Below are positions 1 to 7,348 of a stretch of DNA of 64,000 nucleotides, one piece after another (the stretch's first letter is position 1; every line of letters starts with the position of its first letter). The notes under the pieces were generated by a model. That model did not search any database and was not told the DNA's origin. It worked only from the letters and a program-made list of their open reading frames with translations. The DNA lies in NCBI GenBank assembly GCA_949300365.1, contig CASGEC010000001.1, forward strand, positions 22,545 through 86,544, in the 5' to 3' direction. The position numbers and the translations under genes are program-made. Source of the DNA: an uncultured Bacillota bacterium (GTDB lineage Bacteria > Bacillota_I > Bacilli_A > RFN20 > CAG-288).

Positions 1-811
1 GGCAGGAGAAGGATTGGCGGAAGAGACGGTTCATGTATTTGGGGTCGGAGAAGCCGCATTCGAAAGCGATGTTGGTCAATGTCTTCGTACTGTCCTGCAT
101 CAGGCGTATGGCCTTTTGCATACGCTTGGATTGGACGTATTGCTGGAAGGTAACACCGAATGTTTCCGTGAAGATATGGGAAAGGTGCGGAAGAGTGATT
201 CCTTCCTTAGTGGCGATATCGGCAAGGCGTATTTTTCCGGAATAGTTCTCGTCGACATAGGAGAGAATCCGCTGGATTCGATCGAACCTTCTTTTCATGC
301 GGTTCTTTTCTTCTTCCGAAACTAGACGATGGGGTACCTTTTCAAGAAGCATGGAAAGAAGACTGGCGAGATCGGAAATGATCCTCAATTGGAATCCTTC
401 TTCCTTTCCGAAGTATTCTCTTCCTGCCTTCAGGAAGAGATTGCGGAATAGGGAAAGGGACTGGTCATCAAAAAAGCGTTTCAAGTCCCCGGTCGTAAAA
501 AGCGTATTGCGAATCGGAGAATAGTAATCCATCAGGAAATGGGAGGAAATCTGGGCGATCAGAAAAACAGGATGGACTTCCTTTTCTTCCGCGGCAAGGT
601 AGCCATGGCTTTCATAGCTGTTGACGAAAACGATATCTCCAGGAACCATAGGAATCTTTTCCGCAGCTGTCTTCAAAAGGCCATTGCCTTCCAAAAGCAT
701 CGCCAGCTCGAAGTCGCTGTGGACATGCATTTGGCGATAGGCAATCCTGTTGACGATAAAACGGATATGGCGGATTTGAAGATGGCCGACCAGCTCGAAT
801 TGGTTTTCCAT
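1..811 (-). CDS. AraC-family transcriptional regulator, C-terminus cut by window edge
   Basis: The reverse strand reads an uninterrupted frame of 270 codons from an ATG at 811 to the window edge. The N-terminal half (about residues 1-140) contains a cupin-like sensor segment with 'MHVHSDFELAMLLEG' and 'VPGDIVFVNSYESHGY', as in AraC proteins that bind sugars or small ligands. The last 100 residues hold two helix-turn-helix units, ending in the family signature around 'NIAFECGFSDPKYMNRLF'. Only a few C-terminal residues should be missing. No strong ribosome binding site is visible before the chosen start; an in-frame alternative is not obvious. Targets are unknown; AraC proteins of this layout usually activate neighbouring carbohydrate genes, which would lie left of the window. 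Confidence 0.9.
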   Translation of the reverse strand, partial: MENQFELVGHLQIRHIRFIVNRIAYRQMHVHSDFELAMLLEGNGLLKTAAEKIPMVPGDIVFVNSYESHGYLAAEEKEVHPVFLIAQISSHFLMDYYSPIRNTLFTTGDLKRFFDDQSLSLFRNLFLKAGREYFGKEEGFQLRIISDLASLLSMLLEKVPHRLVSEEEKNRMKRRFDRIQRILSYVDENYSGKIRLADIATKEGITLPHLSHIFTETFGVTFQQYVQSKRMQKAIRLMQDSTKTLTNIAFECGFSDPKYMNRLFRQSFSC

Positions 812-1033
812 GGCAAATCCATACTAATGTTTTCGGAAAGGAAATGCCATAGCTGGACTCTAATTTCCCTTCTGATGATTCAAGGTATGTCTTATAACTT
901 TTGTTTCTTGAGACAAGATTCAAAAGGCTGAGATCATTATTTAGATAAACCAGGCATAATATAGCAATCCTTTTCGTTTCATAGAAATTTGTAGTTTGTT
1001 TGAGAAAAGGATATAGATGAAAATCAGAAGTCT

Positions 1034-1777
1034 CTAATCCGAAACCGTCCATCCGTATGCTTGCAGAAGCTGATATCCCCTTGCTATCGTTTCTCCCAAT
1101 TTATCGGTCCAAGAGGGATGGAAGGATTTCAGGATGCTTAATGCTGTTTCCAATGGGAACAAGCCTTTTTGAATGACATTCTTCTCTTTCCAGGATCCGA
1201 ACCTCTTCCCATATTCGGAAACGATGAAGCTATAGGCGTTCATGGATAGGAGCACGCCGGTTTTTACAGCGGTGTTGGTATAAAACACATATTGTTGTGT
1301 CCCACCGTCCTCTAGGGAAACCGACCTGTCCCAGTTCTTTGTCTCCATGAATATCGATCCACAGACAAAACGACTTTTCTCATTGAAAGAAAACGCCTCG
1401 TCTCCATCCACTTGATAAAGGTTACCGGACATCACAAAGCACAACTTTCCCTTTGCAAAATAGTAGACAATATCGTCTTTCCCTTTTTGGAATGGCCTTG
1501 GTTTTGTGGGTCGATAGTCATTTGAAGAGAAATGGATTCGTCGATCGAAATAGCCCAAGGAATAAGGAATCCCTTTTTTCCTTATGGGGCTATAAAGCAC
1601 CTCATCGAATGCTTGCGGATCAAAATCCTTCCGTCTTTTTAAGGCATCAACTGTCCATTTCAGGTTCTCGGAGAACGTCTTCTTGCAAAAAGAGTGGGCA
1701 AAATCCTCATCGTGGAATGTGTTAGCTATCTCTTCTATCGACCAATGTTTGGTGGAAAGAAAATCCGAGCTTTCCAT
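1034..1777 (-). CDS. hypothetical protein, 247 aa
   Basis: An open frame of 247 codons on the minus strand, with a good ribosome binding site (AGAGGAG) about 8 nt before the ATG. I do not recognise a family. The protein is soluble in appearance, rich in aromatic and charged residues, with no signal peptide or membrane segment. The middle (about residues 90-180) looks like a beta-rich domain and the C-terminus is helical. The leader contains a 7-bp inverted repeat TTTGTTT/AAACAAA (1804-1820) and a perfect palindrome GTGATATCAC (1836-1845) next to a TATAGT -10-like element, so it may be transcribed separately and regulated. Confidence 0.6.
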   Translation of the reverse strand: MESSDFLSTKHWSIEEIANTFHDEDFAHSFCKKTFSENLKWTVDALKRRKDFDPQAFDEVLYSPIRKKGIPYSLGYFDRRIHFSSNDYRPTKPRPFQKGKDDIVYYFAKGKLCFVMSGNLYQVDGDEAFSFNEKSRFVCGSIFMETKNWDRSVSLEDGGTQQYVFYTNTAVKTGVLLSMNAYSFIVSEYGKRFGSWKEKNVIQKGLFPLETALSILKSFHPSWTDKLGETIARGYQLLQAYGWTVSD

Positions 1778-1835
1778 GGTGTTGTTCTCCTCTGAGAGGC
1801 CCTTTGTTTTCCAAACAAACGCGAGCCTACTATAG

Positions 1836-1845
1836 TGATATCACG
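1836..1845. promoter_or_regulatory. 10-bp palindrome in the promoter region of the 247-aa gene
   Basis: GTGATATCAC is a perfect palindrome that abuts a TATAGT -10-like hexamer on the minus strand (1830-1835). It lies between the redox operon end and the hypothetical gene. Its position suggests an operator, but no -35 consensus or regulator can be assigned from sequence. Confidence 0.3.
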
Positions 1846-1859
1846 TTTTGATACTGCCA

Positions 1860-2189
1860 TCACTCCCTTATGAATGTTTTATCCGAGCTGGGAATAGCGA
1901 GGTCATCCACAAACCTTTCGACGCGCATCTTGAGGTCGTATTTGTTTCTTAATGCCGTGATCCGCACCATCATCTTGGAAGCGTGATGGAAATCCAAAGC
2001 CTTTTGATCCTTCCATCTGTCAATGAGAAGGATGGTTTCCGGATCATCCAAGGAAGCAAAATACGCATATCCCAGATTGCCTTCCTCTTTCCGGATGAGA
2101 TCGACAATCCCGGTATCCGTCATCTCCTCTGCAAATGCCTTCGCGCTTTTGTTTTTGCCGGTGTAAAAGATATGGATTGTTATCGCTAT
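1860..2189 (-). CDS. putative quinol monooxygenase (ABM family), probable AUA start
   Basis: Small antibiotic-biosynthesis-monooxygenase (ABM/YgiN-type) protein of about 109 aa, the last gene of the redox operon. The body shows the dimeric ferredoxin-like fold pattern with 'FAEEMTDTGIVDLIRKEEGNLGYAYF' style helices (residues roughly 18-45) and 'LIDRWKDQKALDFHH'. Known relatives oxidise quinols or protect against reactive quinones. The start is unusual: a strong AAGGAGG (2197-2203) is followed after 7 nt by ATA at 2189, giving I-A-I-T-I-H, which matches the usual family beginning. The nearest in-frame ATG (2249) lies 43 nt inside the upstream gene and has no ribosome binding site. I infer AUA initiation or a recent ATG-to-ATA change. 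Confidence 0.75.
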   Translation of the reverse strand: MAITIHIFYTGKNKSAKAFAEEMTDTGIVDLIRKEEGNLGYAYFASLDDPETILLIDRWKDQKALDFHHASKMMVRITALRNKYDLKMRVERFVDDLAIPSSDKTFIRE

Positions 2190-2206
2190 AGGAACACCTC
2201 CTTGGA

Positions 2207-2929
2207 TCAGAGATTGCTGTATTCCTCGTCGCTGACCTTTTCCAGCCATTCGTTGGAGGTGTTTTCTCCTGGCACCTCGATGGCAAGATGGGAAAACCAG
2301 CTATCCTTTGTGGCCCCATGCCAATGCTTGATTCCAGGAGCGATGTAAACGGCATCCCCAGGATGGAGCTTTTGGGCTTCTTTACCTTCTTCTTGATGCC
2401 AGCCTTCCCCATCCGTGCAGAGCAGGATTTGACCGCCGCCTTTGGTCGCGCGATGGATATGCCAGTTGTTTCGGCAACCCGGTTCGAAGGTGACGTTGGC
2501 AATGAAAACGCCGTCTTTGTTGATGGGATTCAGATAGGACTTTCCGACAAAGTATTGCGCATAGGCGTCATTGGGTTTGCCAAGACCAAACAGCGGCTCT
2601 TCTGTCGTCTTCTCGTCCTGGTAGACTTCCCTTACCATCGGGAACACGGCCCAGGCATTCGGCCAGCCGACATAGAAGGCGATATGGGTAATGATTTCTA
2701 CCATCTCGACCTTCGTTACGCCGTGGTTCTTGGCGTTGGTGAGATGGTATTTGAGCGAATTGTCCGTGATGCCCTTGCTCACCAAAGCGACAACCGTGAT
2801 GATGCATCTGTCCCTAAGGGATAGCTTATCCGTCCGAGACCAGACCTCCCCAAAAAGGACATCGTCATTCAGCTCGGCAAATTTGGGGGCCAAATCCCCC
2901 AAGCCCTTTCTTCCTGCCGTTTGCTTCAT
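2207..2929 (-). CDS. carboxymuconolactone decarboxylase-like domain fused to a cupin
   Basis: 240 aa with two domains. Residues 1 to about 105 are a CMD/AhpD-like domain ('LSLRDRCIITVVALVSKG', 'HLTNAKNHGVTKVEMVEIITHIAFYVGWPNAW'). The peroxidatic Cys pair of AhpD is absent, so it is more like the gamma-CMD class. Residues about 135-230 are a cupin with metal-ligand histidines in 'WHIHRATKGGGQ' and 'PGIKHWHGA'. CMD-cupin proteins are often found with flavodoxins and quinone or aromatic-compound redox enzymes. It overlaps the flavodoxin stop by ATGA, so the two are translationally coupled. Substrate unknown. Confidence 0.9.
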   Translation of the reverse strand: MKQTAGRKGLGDLAPKFAELNDDVLFGEVWSRTDKLSLRDRCIITVVALVSKGITDNSLKYHLTNAKNHGVTKVEMVEIITHIAFYVGWPNAWAVFPMVREVYQDEKTTEEPLFGLGKPNDAYAQYFVGKSYLNPINKDGVFIANVTFEPGCRNNWHIHRATKGGGQILLCTDGEGWHQEEGKEAQKLHPGDAVYIAPGIKHWHGATKDSWFSHLAIEVPGENTSNEWLEKVSDEEYSNL

Positions 2930-3402
2930 TCTATTTTTTCTCCAATCGCTTTTCGAATCGCCTTTTCGTCTACGCCATGATTGAGAAGGAGGCCATCCTC
3001 GATTTTGGCTGTCGGATAGAGTTTCCTCAAATGCGCAACGCTTCCGTCAATGGAACTCCCTCCGCTTGTCGCAAAGGGAATGATTCTCTTTCCTTCCAGA
3101 TGGAAACTGTCGAGATAGGTATCGATGACTCTTGGCTCCACATACCACCAGATCGGATAGCCGACAAAGATCACGTCATAGGCACTAAGTTCGAAAATAA
3201 GCGTTTTGATTTCCGGACGTGACTTTTCATCGTTCATTTCCAAAGAGGACCGTGAATGATCGTTTCGCCAATCCAAATCAGCAGACGTATATCGACTTTC
3301 GGGTATGATTTCCTCCAAATCCGCCTTCAACAGAGAAGCCAGTTTCGATGCGACCTTCCTTGTCGCGCCACCGGCAGAAAAATAACTGACCAAGATCTTC
3401 AT
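2926..3402 (-). CDS. flavodoxin
   Basis: 158-aa flavodoxin-fold protein. The N-terminus 'MKILVSYFSAGGATRKVA' is the FMN phosphate-binding loop, and 'YDVIFVGYPIWWYVEPRVIDTYL' plus 'PFATSGGSSIDGS' form the two isoalloxazine loops. It belongs to the flavodoxin_4-like group common in anaerobic Firmicutes, an FMN electron carrier in the cytoplasm. RBS AGGAGG-like precedes the start. It sits between a secreted flavodoxin paralogue and the CMD-cupin gene in the same operon. Confidence 0.93.
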   Translation of the reverse strand: MKILVSYFSAGGATRKVASKLASLLKADLEEIIPESRYTSADLDWRNDHSRSSLEMNDEKSRPEIKTLIFELSAYDVIFVGYPIWWYVEPRVIDTYLDSFHLEGKRIIPFATSGGSSIDGSVAHLRKLYPTAKIEDGLLLNHGVDEKAIRKAIGEKIE

Positions 3403-3414
3403 TTTGCGATCCTC

Positions 3415-4020
3415 CTAAAATGCAATACCAAGACTATCAACCCAACTCTGGACGTTTTCAAGGCCGATTTCACTTTGCCGGAACCGTCTTCCTTCCATCC
3501 ATGTGGCCTCATCCGACAGATGTCTTAAATCCTCGACGCTGAAATCGGAAGAAGAGGCCGTTGCAAAGGGAATGATGGTCTTGCCCGTGAAATCATTCGA
3601 CAAGACGAAATCATCAATGACCCAGCTGAGCTCTCCCCACCAGACAGGAGCACCTAAGAAAATATAGTCGGACTCAGCGAATTCCGCAAAGTTTACAGTG
3701 ACCAAGGGGGTTACATGATTGGGATCGTTCCTCTCCTTGGACACCCTGCTTTCACTATCGCCATAGTTCAGGTCCTCGGAAGTATAAGGCTCGACAGGCT
3801 CCAGTGCATGGAGAGGACTATCGATATAGTCGGAAATGATTTGGGCCACTTCTTCGGTATGGCCTGTCGCCGAGAAATAGACGACCATAGCCGTGGCCTT
3901 GTCTCCGGAAACAGGTGGATTCGTCATATCGCCAGGGGTTGTTATATTCGGTTCACTGCACCCTGCAAGGAATCCAGCCGACAAGGCCAAGGTCAAGGCA
4001 AACAGGTTCTTCGTTTTCAT
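3415..4020 (-). CDS. flavodoxin-domain lipoprotein
   Basis: Start chosen at 4020 (AGGAAAGGAG about 8 nt upstream) because it gives a clean lipoprotein signal: MKTK, a hydrophobic core, then LAGC with the lipidated Cys at residue 21. After a short Pro/Thr/Ser linker comes a flavodoxin domain ('AMVVYFSATGHTEEVAQ', 'YIFLGAPVWWGELSWVIDDF', 'PFATASSSDFS'). It is therefore a membrane-tethered, outward-facing flavodoxin. Such proteins are thought to take part in extracytoplasmic electron transfer or flavin-dependent reduction; the partner here is unknown. An in-frame upstream ATG at 4062 would overlap the preceding gene and bury the signal peptide. Confidence 0.9.
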   Translation of the reverse strand: MKTKNLFALTLALSAGFLAGCSEPNITTPGDMTNPPVSGDKATAMVVYFSATGHTEEVAQIISDYIDSPLHALEPVEPYTSEDLNYGDSESRVSKERNDPNHVTPLVTVNFAEFAESDYIFLGAPVWWGELSWVIDDFVLSNDFTGKTIIPFATASSSDFSVEDLRHLSDEATWMEGRRFRQSEIGLENVQSWVDSLGIAF

Positions 4021-4054
4021 CTTCGTGCTCCTTTCCTGCAATGCTGTATAACGA

Positions 4055-4600
4055 TCATCCATGCTTGAAACTCAGGCATTTTCCAAGGACTTCGCCCGTC
4101 AATAGATATTGATAGGTCGGGAATTCAAACAGCACCGGTTTCAGCTTCTCATAATCGATTGTCTTTCCATCGATTAAGTATTCTTCTTTGACATGAACAG
4201 CTTTGATTGTGCAAATGAAATTGTCAAATCCTGCGATTTCATGGTCATCGACGACTTCACATTCCATGGTCAACGGCGATTCCTCGATGATTGGCATCCC
4301 CGTCTCACCTTCATAGGAAGAAAAGACATGCGATTTGTCGACCTTGCCCCCACTGACGGAACCGACATAGTCGGCTTTGGGAAGCATGTCCTTATCGACA
4401 AGATTGATGGTCAGCTTCTTGTTCTCCAGGATTCCCTTGTTCGTGTAATGGCTTTTGGAAAGACTCACCAAGACATGCTGATGGGACACGATTCCAAAAT
4501 GGGCGACCAAGACATAATTGATCCGGCTATCGACTTTTGTGCCGATGACTCCTACTGGCGTAGGATACAGGCAGAGCTTTGATCCGAAGTTTCTTTTCAT
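4055..4600 (-). CDS. flavin reductase-like protein (flavoredoxin type)
   Basis: 181-aa FMN-binding split-barrel protein of the flavin reductase family ('YPTPVGVIGTKVDSRINYVLVAHFGIVSHQHVLVSL', then 'INLVDKDMLPKADYVGSVSG'). These enzymes reduce FMN or pass electrons to it, and would feed the two flavodoxins encoded just downstream. First gene of the redox operon. RBS GAGGAG lies 6 nt upstream of ATG, and a promoter TTGACG-17-TAGAAT overlaps the TetR operator in the divergent control region. Confidence 0.9.
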   Translation of the reverse strand: MKRNFGSKLCLYPTPVGVIGTKVDSRINYVLVAHFGIVSHQHVLVSLSKSHYTNKGILENKKLTINLVDKDMLPKADYVGSVSGGKVDKSHVFSSYEGETGMPIIEESPLTMECEVVDDHEIAGFDNFICTIKAVHVKEEYLIDGKTIDYEKLKPVLFEFPTYQYLLTGEVLGKCLSFKHG

Positions 4601-4627
4601 GGCAATCTCCTCAGCTATTTAATTCAC

Positions 4628-4684
4628 TTGACGTCGACTATATTCTATTCATCATTTGACACGGCGTCAATAAAAATCTATAAT
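4628..4684. promoter_or_regulatory. divergent overlapping promoters with TetR-type operator
   Basis: The + strand carries TTGACA (4656-4661), a 17-bp spacer and TATAAT (4679-4684), a near-perfect vegetative promoter for the tetR gene. The - strand carries TTGACG (4670-4665), 17 bp, and TAGAAT (4647-4642) for the flavin-reductase operon. The two -35 boxes overlap inside the inverted repeat TTGAC-N5-GTCAA (4656-4670). A second, imperfect copy TTGACGTCGA occurs at 4628-4637. One TetR dimer on the repeat would block both directions, so autorepression plus operon repression is the natural reading. Confidence 0.8.
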
Positions 4685-4716
4685 TTTCTTGCATTCCCAA
4701 CGAAGAGGAGTCGACC

Positions 4717-5325
4717 ATGTATCTCAGAGCCCGAACGAAAGAACAATTTGACGAGAGGAAAAAGGAAATATTGAATGCGATGGATTCCCTGTATTTACAC
4801 AAGGAACTGAATTCAATCTATCTTAAGGATATTTCCGAAATGACCCGTATCTCCAGGACGGCGGTCTATTTCTATTACAAGAGCAAGGAAGAAATCCTTT
4901 TGGACTCCCTGTATAACCACTTCGTCGAATTGGACGATGGCTTGGAAGCAACGGTCGACAAGGGACTTACCAAAGAAAAGATCATCGATGCCATTGCCCG
5001 ACTCTTGGAAGAAAACATCATTATCCTGAAGATAATGTCCTGTGACCTGGAAGACATCGAAAGATCCACCACTTTGGAAAAGCTTATCGTTCTGAAAACC
5101 GAACTCCGGAGATTTCAGACCTTGTTCAAAAAGCTTGTCCGCGAATGCGATTGCCACAGCAATGAGAACATTGTCACGGCAACCTTCATAACGATGATGT
5201 ATGGCTTTTATCCCATTGCCTATCCCATCGACGTTCAGAAAGAGGCGATGAAACAAACAGGCACGGAAATAAACCTGTCATTAAAGGTACTGATCACCGA
5301 ATCCTTGAAGCTGTTATTGAGATAA
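4717..5325 (+). CDS. TetR-family transcriptional regulator
   Basis: 202 aa. The N-terminal helix-turn-helix is clear: 'ILNAMDSLYLHKELNSIYLKDISEMTRISRTAVYFYYKSKEEIL' (residues about 17-60) has the TetR spacing and the Y-F-Y-K-S-K recognition-helix end. The C-terminal ligand/dimerisation domain is all helical and not assignable to a ligand. RBS GAGGAG 7 nt before ATG. Divergent from the redox operon and sharing an operator with it, so it most likely senses a quinone, flavin-related or electrophilic compound handled by that operon (inference). Confidence 0.92.
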   Translation: MYLRARTKEQFDERKKEILNAMDSLYLHKELNSIYLKDISEMTRISRTAVYFYYKSKEEILLDSLYNHFVELDDGLEATVDKGLTKEKIIDAIARLLEENIIILKIMSCDLEDIERSTTLEKLIVLKTELRRFQTLFKKLVRECDCHSNENIVTATFITMMYGFYPIAYPIDVQKEAMKQTGTEINLSLKVLITESLKLLLR

Positions 5326-5406
5326 AACAAGGGACGAATTCAGTCTGCGCCATTACGGGCTTTTTCGCACGCATAGGCGAAGAAAAGAAGAATGAAGCCA
5401 TTGCTT

Positions 5407-5631
5407 TTAGTCTTTTTCCTTCTTTTTGAGGGTGCGAAGACCTGTAGAAGAGGCGAAGACGATAACAAAGGTAAGAGGAAGAGCGGAAGACAGAGCAATG
5501 GAAAGCCACGGATAATGGACGTCGATTGCCTTTTCCAGGATGGCTAAAATGAGAAAGGAAATGCTGAGAGCGATGGGAAGAATGATGCCGAGATAGCAAA
5601 GTATCTTCAAGGCTGTTTTAGAGTAAACCAT
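5407..5631 (-). CDS. small two-helix membrane protein
   Basis: About 74 aa from ATG 5631, which lies one base after the TAA of the preceding gene, so translation is probably by re-initiation. Two hydrophobic segments ('ILCYLGIILPIALSISFLILAIL' split by the 20-aa limit of the first helix, and 'IALSSALPLTFVIVFASS') are followed by a basic tail RTLKKKEKD. Not recognised by family. Coupling to a secreted protein with a glycine-rich hydrophobic helix suggests an immunity, anchoring or export-partner role, but this is inference. Longer in-frame starts at 5646 and 5700 are possible. Confidence 0.6.
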   Translation of the reverse strand: MVYSKTALKILCYLGIILPIALSISFLILAILEKAIDVHYPWLSIALSSALPLTFVIVFASSTGLRTLKKKEKD

Positions 5632-5632
5632 C

Positions 5633-6268
5633 TTAGAACCATCCATCGCGAGCGCAATTTCCGGAATTATACCAATGGACCGGAGTGACATATAGGACAT
5701 TGGTCAGAGTGACTCCATCACCTTTGTCCTGAACTTTGGCAATTCCCCAATCTAACTGAAGAAGACCGATGAGTGCGCCAACGGCGATTCCTGCTGGTCC
5801 CAATGTTGCCGATAGAGCACCGATGACTGTTGAAATTCCTCCGCTGATATCATCGTAAGAGGCCATTTGTTCCATGGTTGCATGATTGAAGTAAACCTGA
5901 TAACCCCAAACGAAAGCTTTGCCATGGGTATCGGGAATGTTGTCCAATGTCTGGATAGGGGATGTGTTTTGTTTGATATCAATTGTTAGGAGGGCTTCCT
6001 CCGTGACGTCCTTGTAAAGTTGAAAGGAAGCGATGTCGGCGTAGTCTAGCAAAAGAGATTTATCGGATTCACTGAGCGGAATCTGGGCTTTCGGTTTTCC
6101 ATCAGAGAAGGTGAGAACGATGAGGCTTTCTTGATTGGATGGTTTAGCTTTTATCGCCTCGCATATGGGCGGATTTGACTCCGCTGTTGGAGATGAAATT
6201 GGCATTGCCGTCGCACTAAGAGAAGCTAGAAGAGAGGAAAGAATGACATACGGTTTCTTCATGAGCAT
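5633..6268 (-). CDS. secreted protein with glycine/alanine-rich hydrophobic segment
   Basis: 211 aa. N-terminal signal peptide (MLMKKPYVILSSLLASLSATA) followed by a polar domain, then a glycine/alanine-rich hydrophobic stretch near residues 145-168 and a C-terminal part 'GDGVTLTNVLYVTPVHWYNSG'. This tail pattern (Gly-rich helix, then D-x-G-x-G-V) recurs in small secreted Firmicute proteins of unknown function. I do not assign one. RBS AAGGAGG precedes the ATG, and the gene has its own promoter at 6290-6317. It lies downstream of a GntR/ABC operon that may export or resist it. Confidence 0.7.
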   Translation of the reverse strand: MLMKKPYVILSSLLASLSATAMPISSPTAESNPPICEAIKAKPSNQESLIVLTFSDGKPKAQIPLSESDKSLLLDYADIASFQLYKDVTEEALLTIDIKQNTSPIQTLDNIPDTHGKAFVWGYQVYFNHATMEQMASYDDISGGISTVIGALSATLGPAGIAVGALIGLLQLDWGIAKVQDKGDGVTLTNVLYVTPVHWYNSGNCARDGWF

Positions 6269-6289
6269 ACTATCCTCCTTATTGAGAAT

Positions 6290-6317
6290 AATATAGCTAG
6301 TATGTTCAATATGTCAA
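6290..6317 (-). promoter_or_regulatory. sigma-A type promoter for the secreted-protein gene pair
   Basis: On the minus strand TTGACA (6317-6312) is followed by a 16-bp spacer and TATATT (6295-6290), about 20 nt before the start codon at 6268. The -35 box sits directly after the gntR stop codon. A CTAGCT motif in the spacer is also present upstream of the ABC gene, so it could be part of the GntR operator (weak inference). Confidence 0.6.
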
Positions 6318-6686
6318 TTACTTCTTTAGAATCCTTTTGGCGAACTCTTCCGGAGAAATGCCAAAGCGTTCCAAAACGGGAAGCTCTCGCTCCAGGATGG
6401 CATCGACGACCTCCAGGCGGAGTTTTTCTTTCTCCTCCTCGGAAAGAGCCGAGACGAAAGTCCCTTTGCCTGGGATGGCATAGAGATAGCCTTTTCGCTG
6501 AAGGTTCTCGTAGGCCATCTTGGGAGCGATGACGGAGACATCTAGGCCCAAAGAGAGTTCCCTTGTGGAGGGGAGAAGCTCTCCTCCTTTCAGTTTTCCG
6601 GAAAGGATCTGGCTAGCAATCGCCTCCTCGATCTGGCGGTAGATGGGTTTGCCGTCCTGGAAGGACAATACGATATCTATTTTCAT
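6318..6686 (-). CDS. GntR-family regulator, YtrA subfamily
   Basis: 122 aa, the short GntR form without a large ligand domain. The winged-helix is canonical: 'GKPIYRQIEEAIASQILSGKLKGGELLPSTRELSLGLDVSVIAPKMAYENLQRKGYLYAIPGKGTFV' covers residues about 12-78 (shown here only as description of the pattern IYxQI-G-LPSxRxLa-A...L...G). YtrA-type repressors control linked ABC transporters induced by cell-wall antibiotics or bacteriocins. It is the third gene of the ABC operon and overlaps the permease stop by ATGA. Confidence 0.92.
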   Translation of the reverse strand: MKIDIVLSFQDGKPIYRQIEEAIASQILSGKLKGGELLPSTRELSLGLDVSVIAPKMAYENLQRKGYLYAIPGKGTFVSALSEEEKEKLRLEVVDAILERELPVLERFGISPEEFAKRILKK

Positions 6687-7348
6687 AAAGCGTGTCGGAA
6701 ATAGATCCTACGGCTTAAATGATACACGGGGAAGAAGGAAAAGAGGAAGAGGAAAAAGGCTCCGAGGAGATAAAGAGACTGAAAAAGGGCATTTTGGGAT
6801 TCGACAGGATGGGTCATGACGGAAGCAAAGCCGGGAAGGAAAGCAAAGGCGATTCCGAAAACGGTAGGAAGAAGGAAGCTCGAAAGGACGGTCATGACAT
6901 AGGAGAGGACGTATTTCTTGGGATTGTGAAAGAACGTGAGAAGGATGATGGGATTGGCTATAAGGCAGATAAGGAAATAGGTGGCAAAAGATGGAATCGA
7001 GGCATTGATGGCATAAGGAAGGCTATCCAGCTGAGGAAAGATCGCGCTTATTAAAAAGGAGAAGGGAAGGAAGATGAAGGCCGCATAGATTTCGTAGAGC
7101 CAAAGATCAAGGCATTTGGAAAGGGGAAAGGCCTCTTTCCGCACCGGAAGAATAGCCATCAAGCCTTCGTCGTTTTCGCTGATAGCGCGGATGAGGACAG
7201 CATGAACAAAGCCGATAAGGGCAAAAGCGTAGGCAAAGGGCCGAGGTAAGAAAGAAGTCATGATGGCGAGGGCGAACGGATAGAAATAAAGGATAGGATG
7301 GATGCCGAGAAGGATTTCCTTCTTGATGAGCTGCCAAATATGTTTCAT
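6683..7348 (-). CDS. ABC transporter permease, six-helix
   Basis: About 221 aa from ATG 7348 (RBS GGAAGGAGG). Six or so hydrophobic segments with polar loops, typical of ABC-2 type permeases; basic N-terminus 'MKHIWQLIKKEILLG'. The start codon overlaps the ATPase stop as ATGA and its stop overlaps gntR as ATGA, a tight three-gene unit. With a YtrA-type regulator, the likely job is export of, or protection from, a membrane-active peptide or cell-wall antibiotic. Confidence 0.85.
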   Translation of the reverse strand: MKHIWQLIKKEILLGIHPILYFYPFALAIMTSFLPRPFAYAFALIGFVHAVLIRAISENDEGLMAILPVRKEAFPLSKCLDLWLYEIYAAFIFLPFSFLISAIFPQLDSLPYAINASIPSFATYFLICLIANPIILLTFFHNPKKYVLSYVMTVLSSFLLPTVFGIAFAFLPGFASVMTHPVESQNALFQSLYLLGAFFLFLFSFFPVYHLSRRIYFRHAL

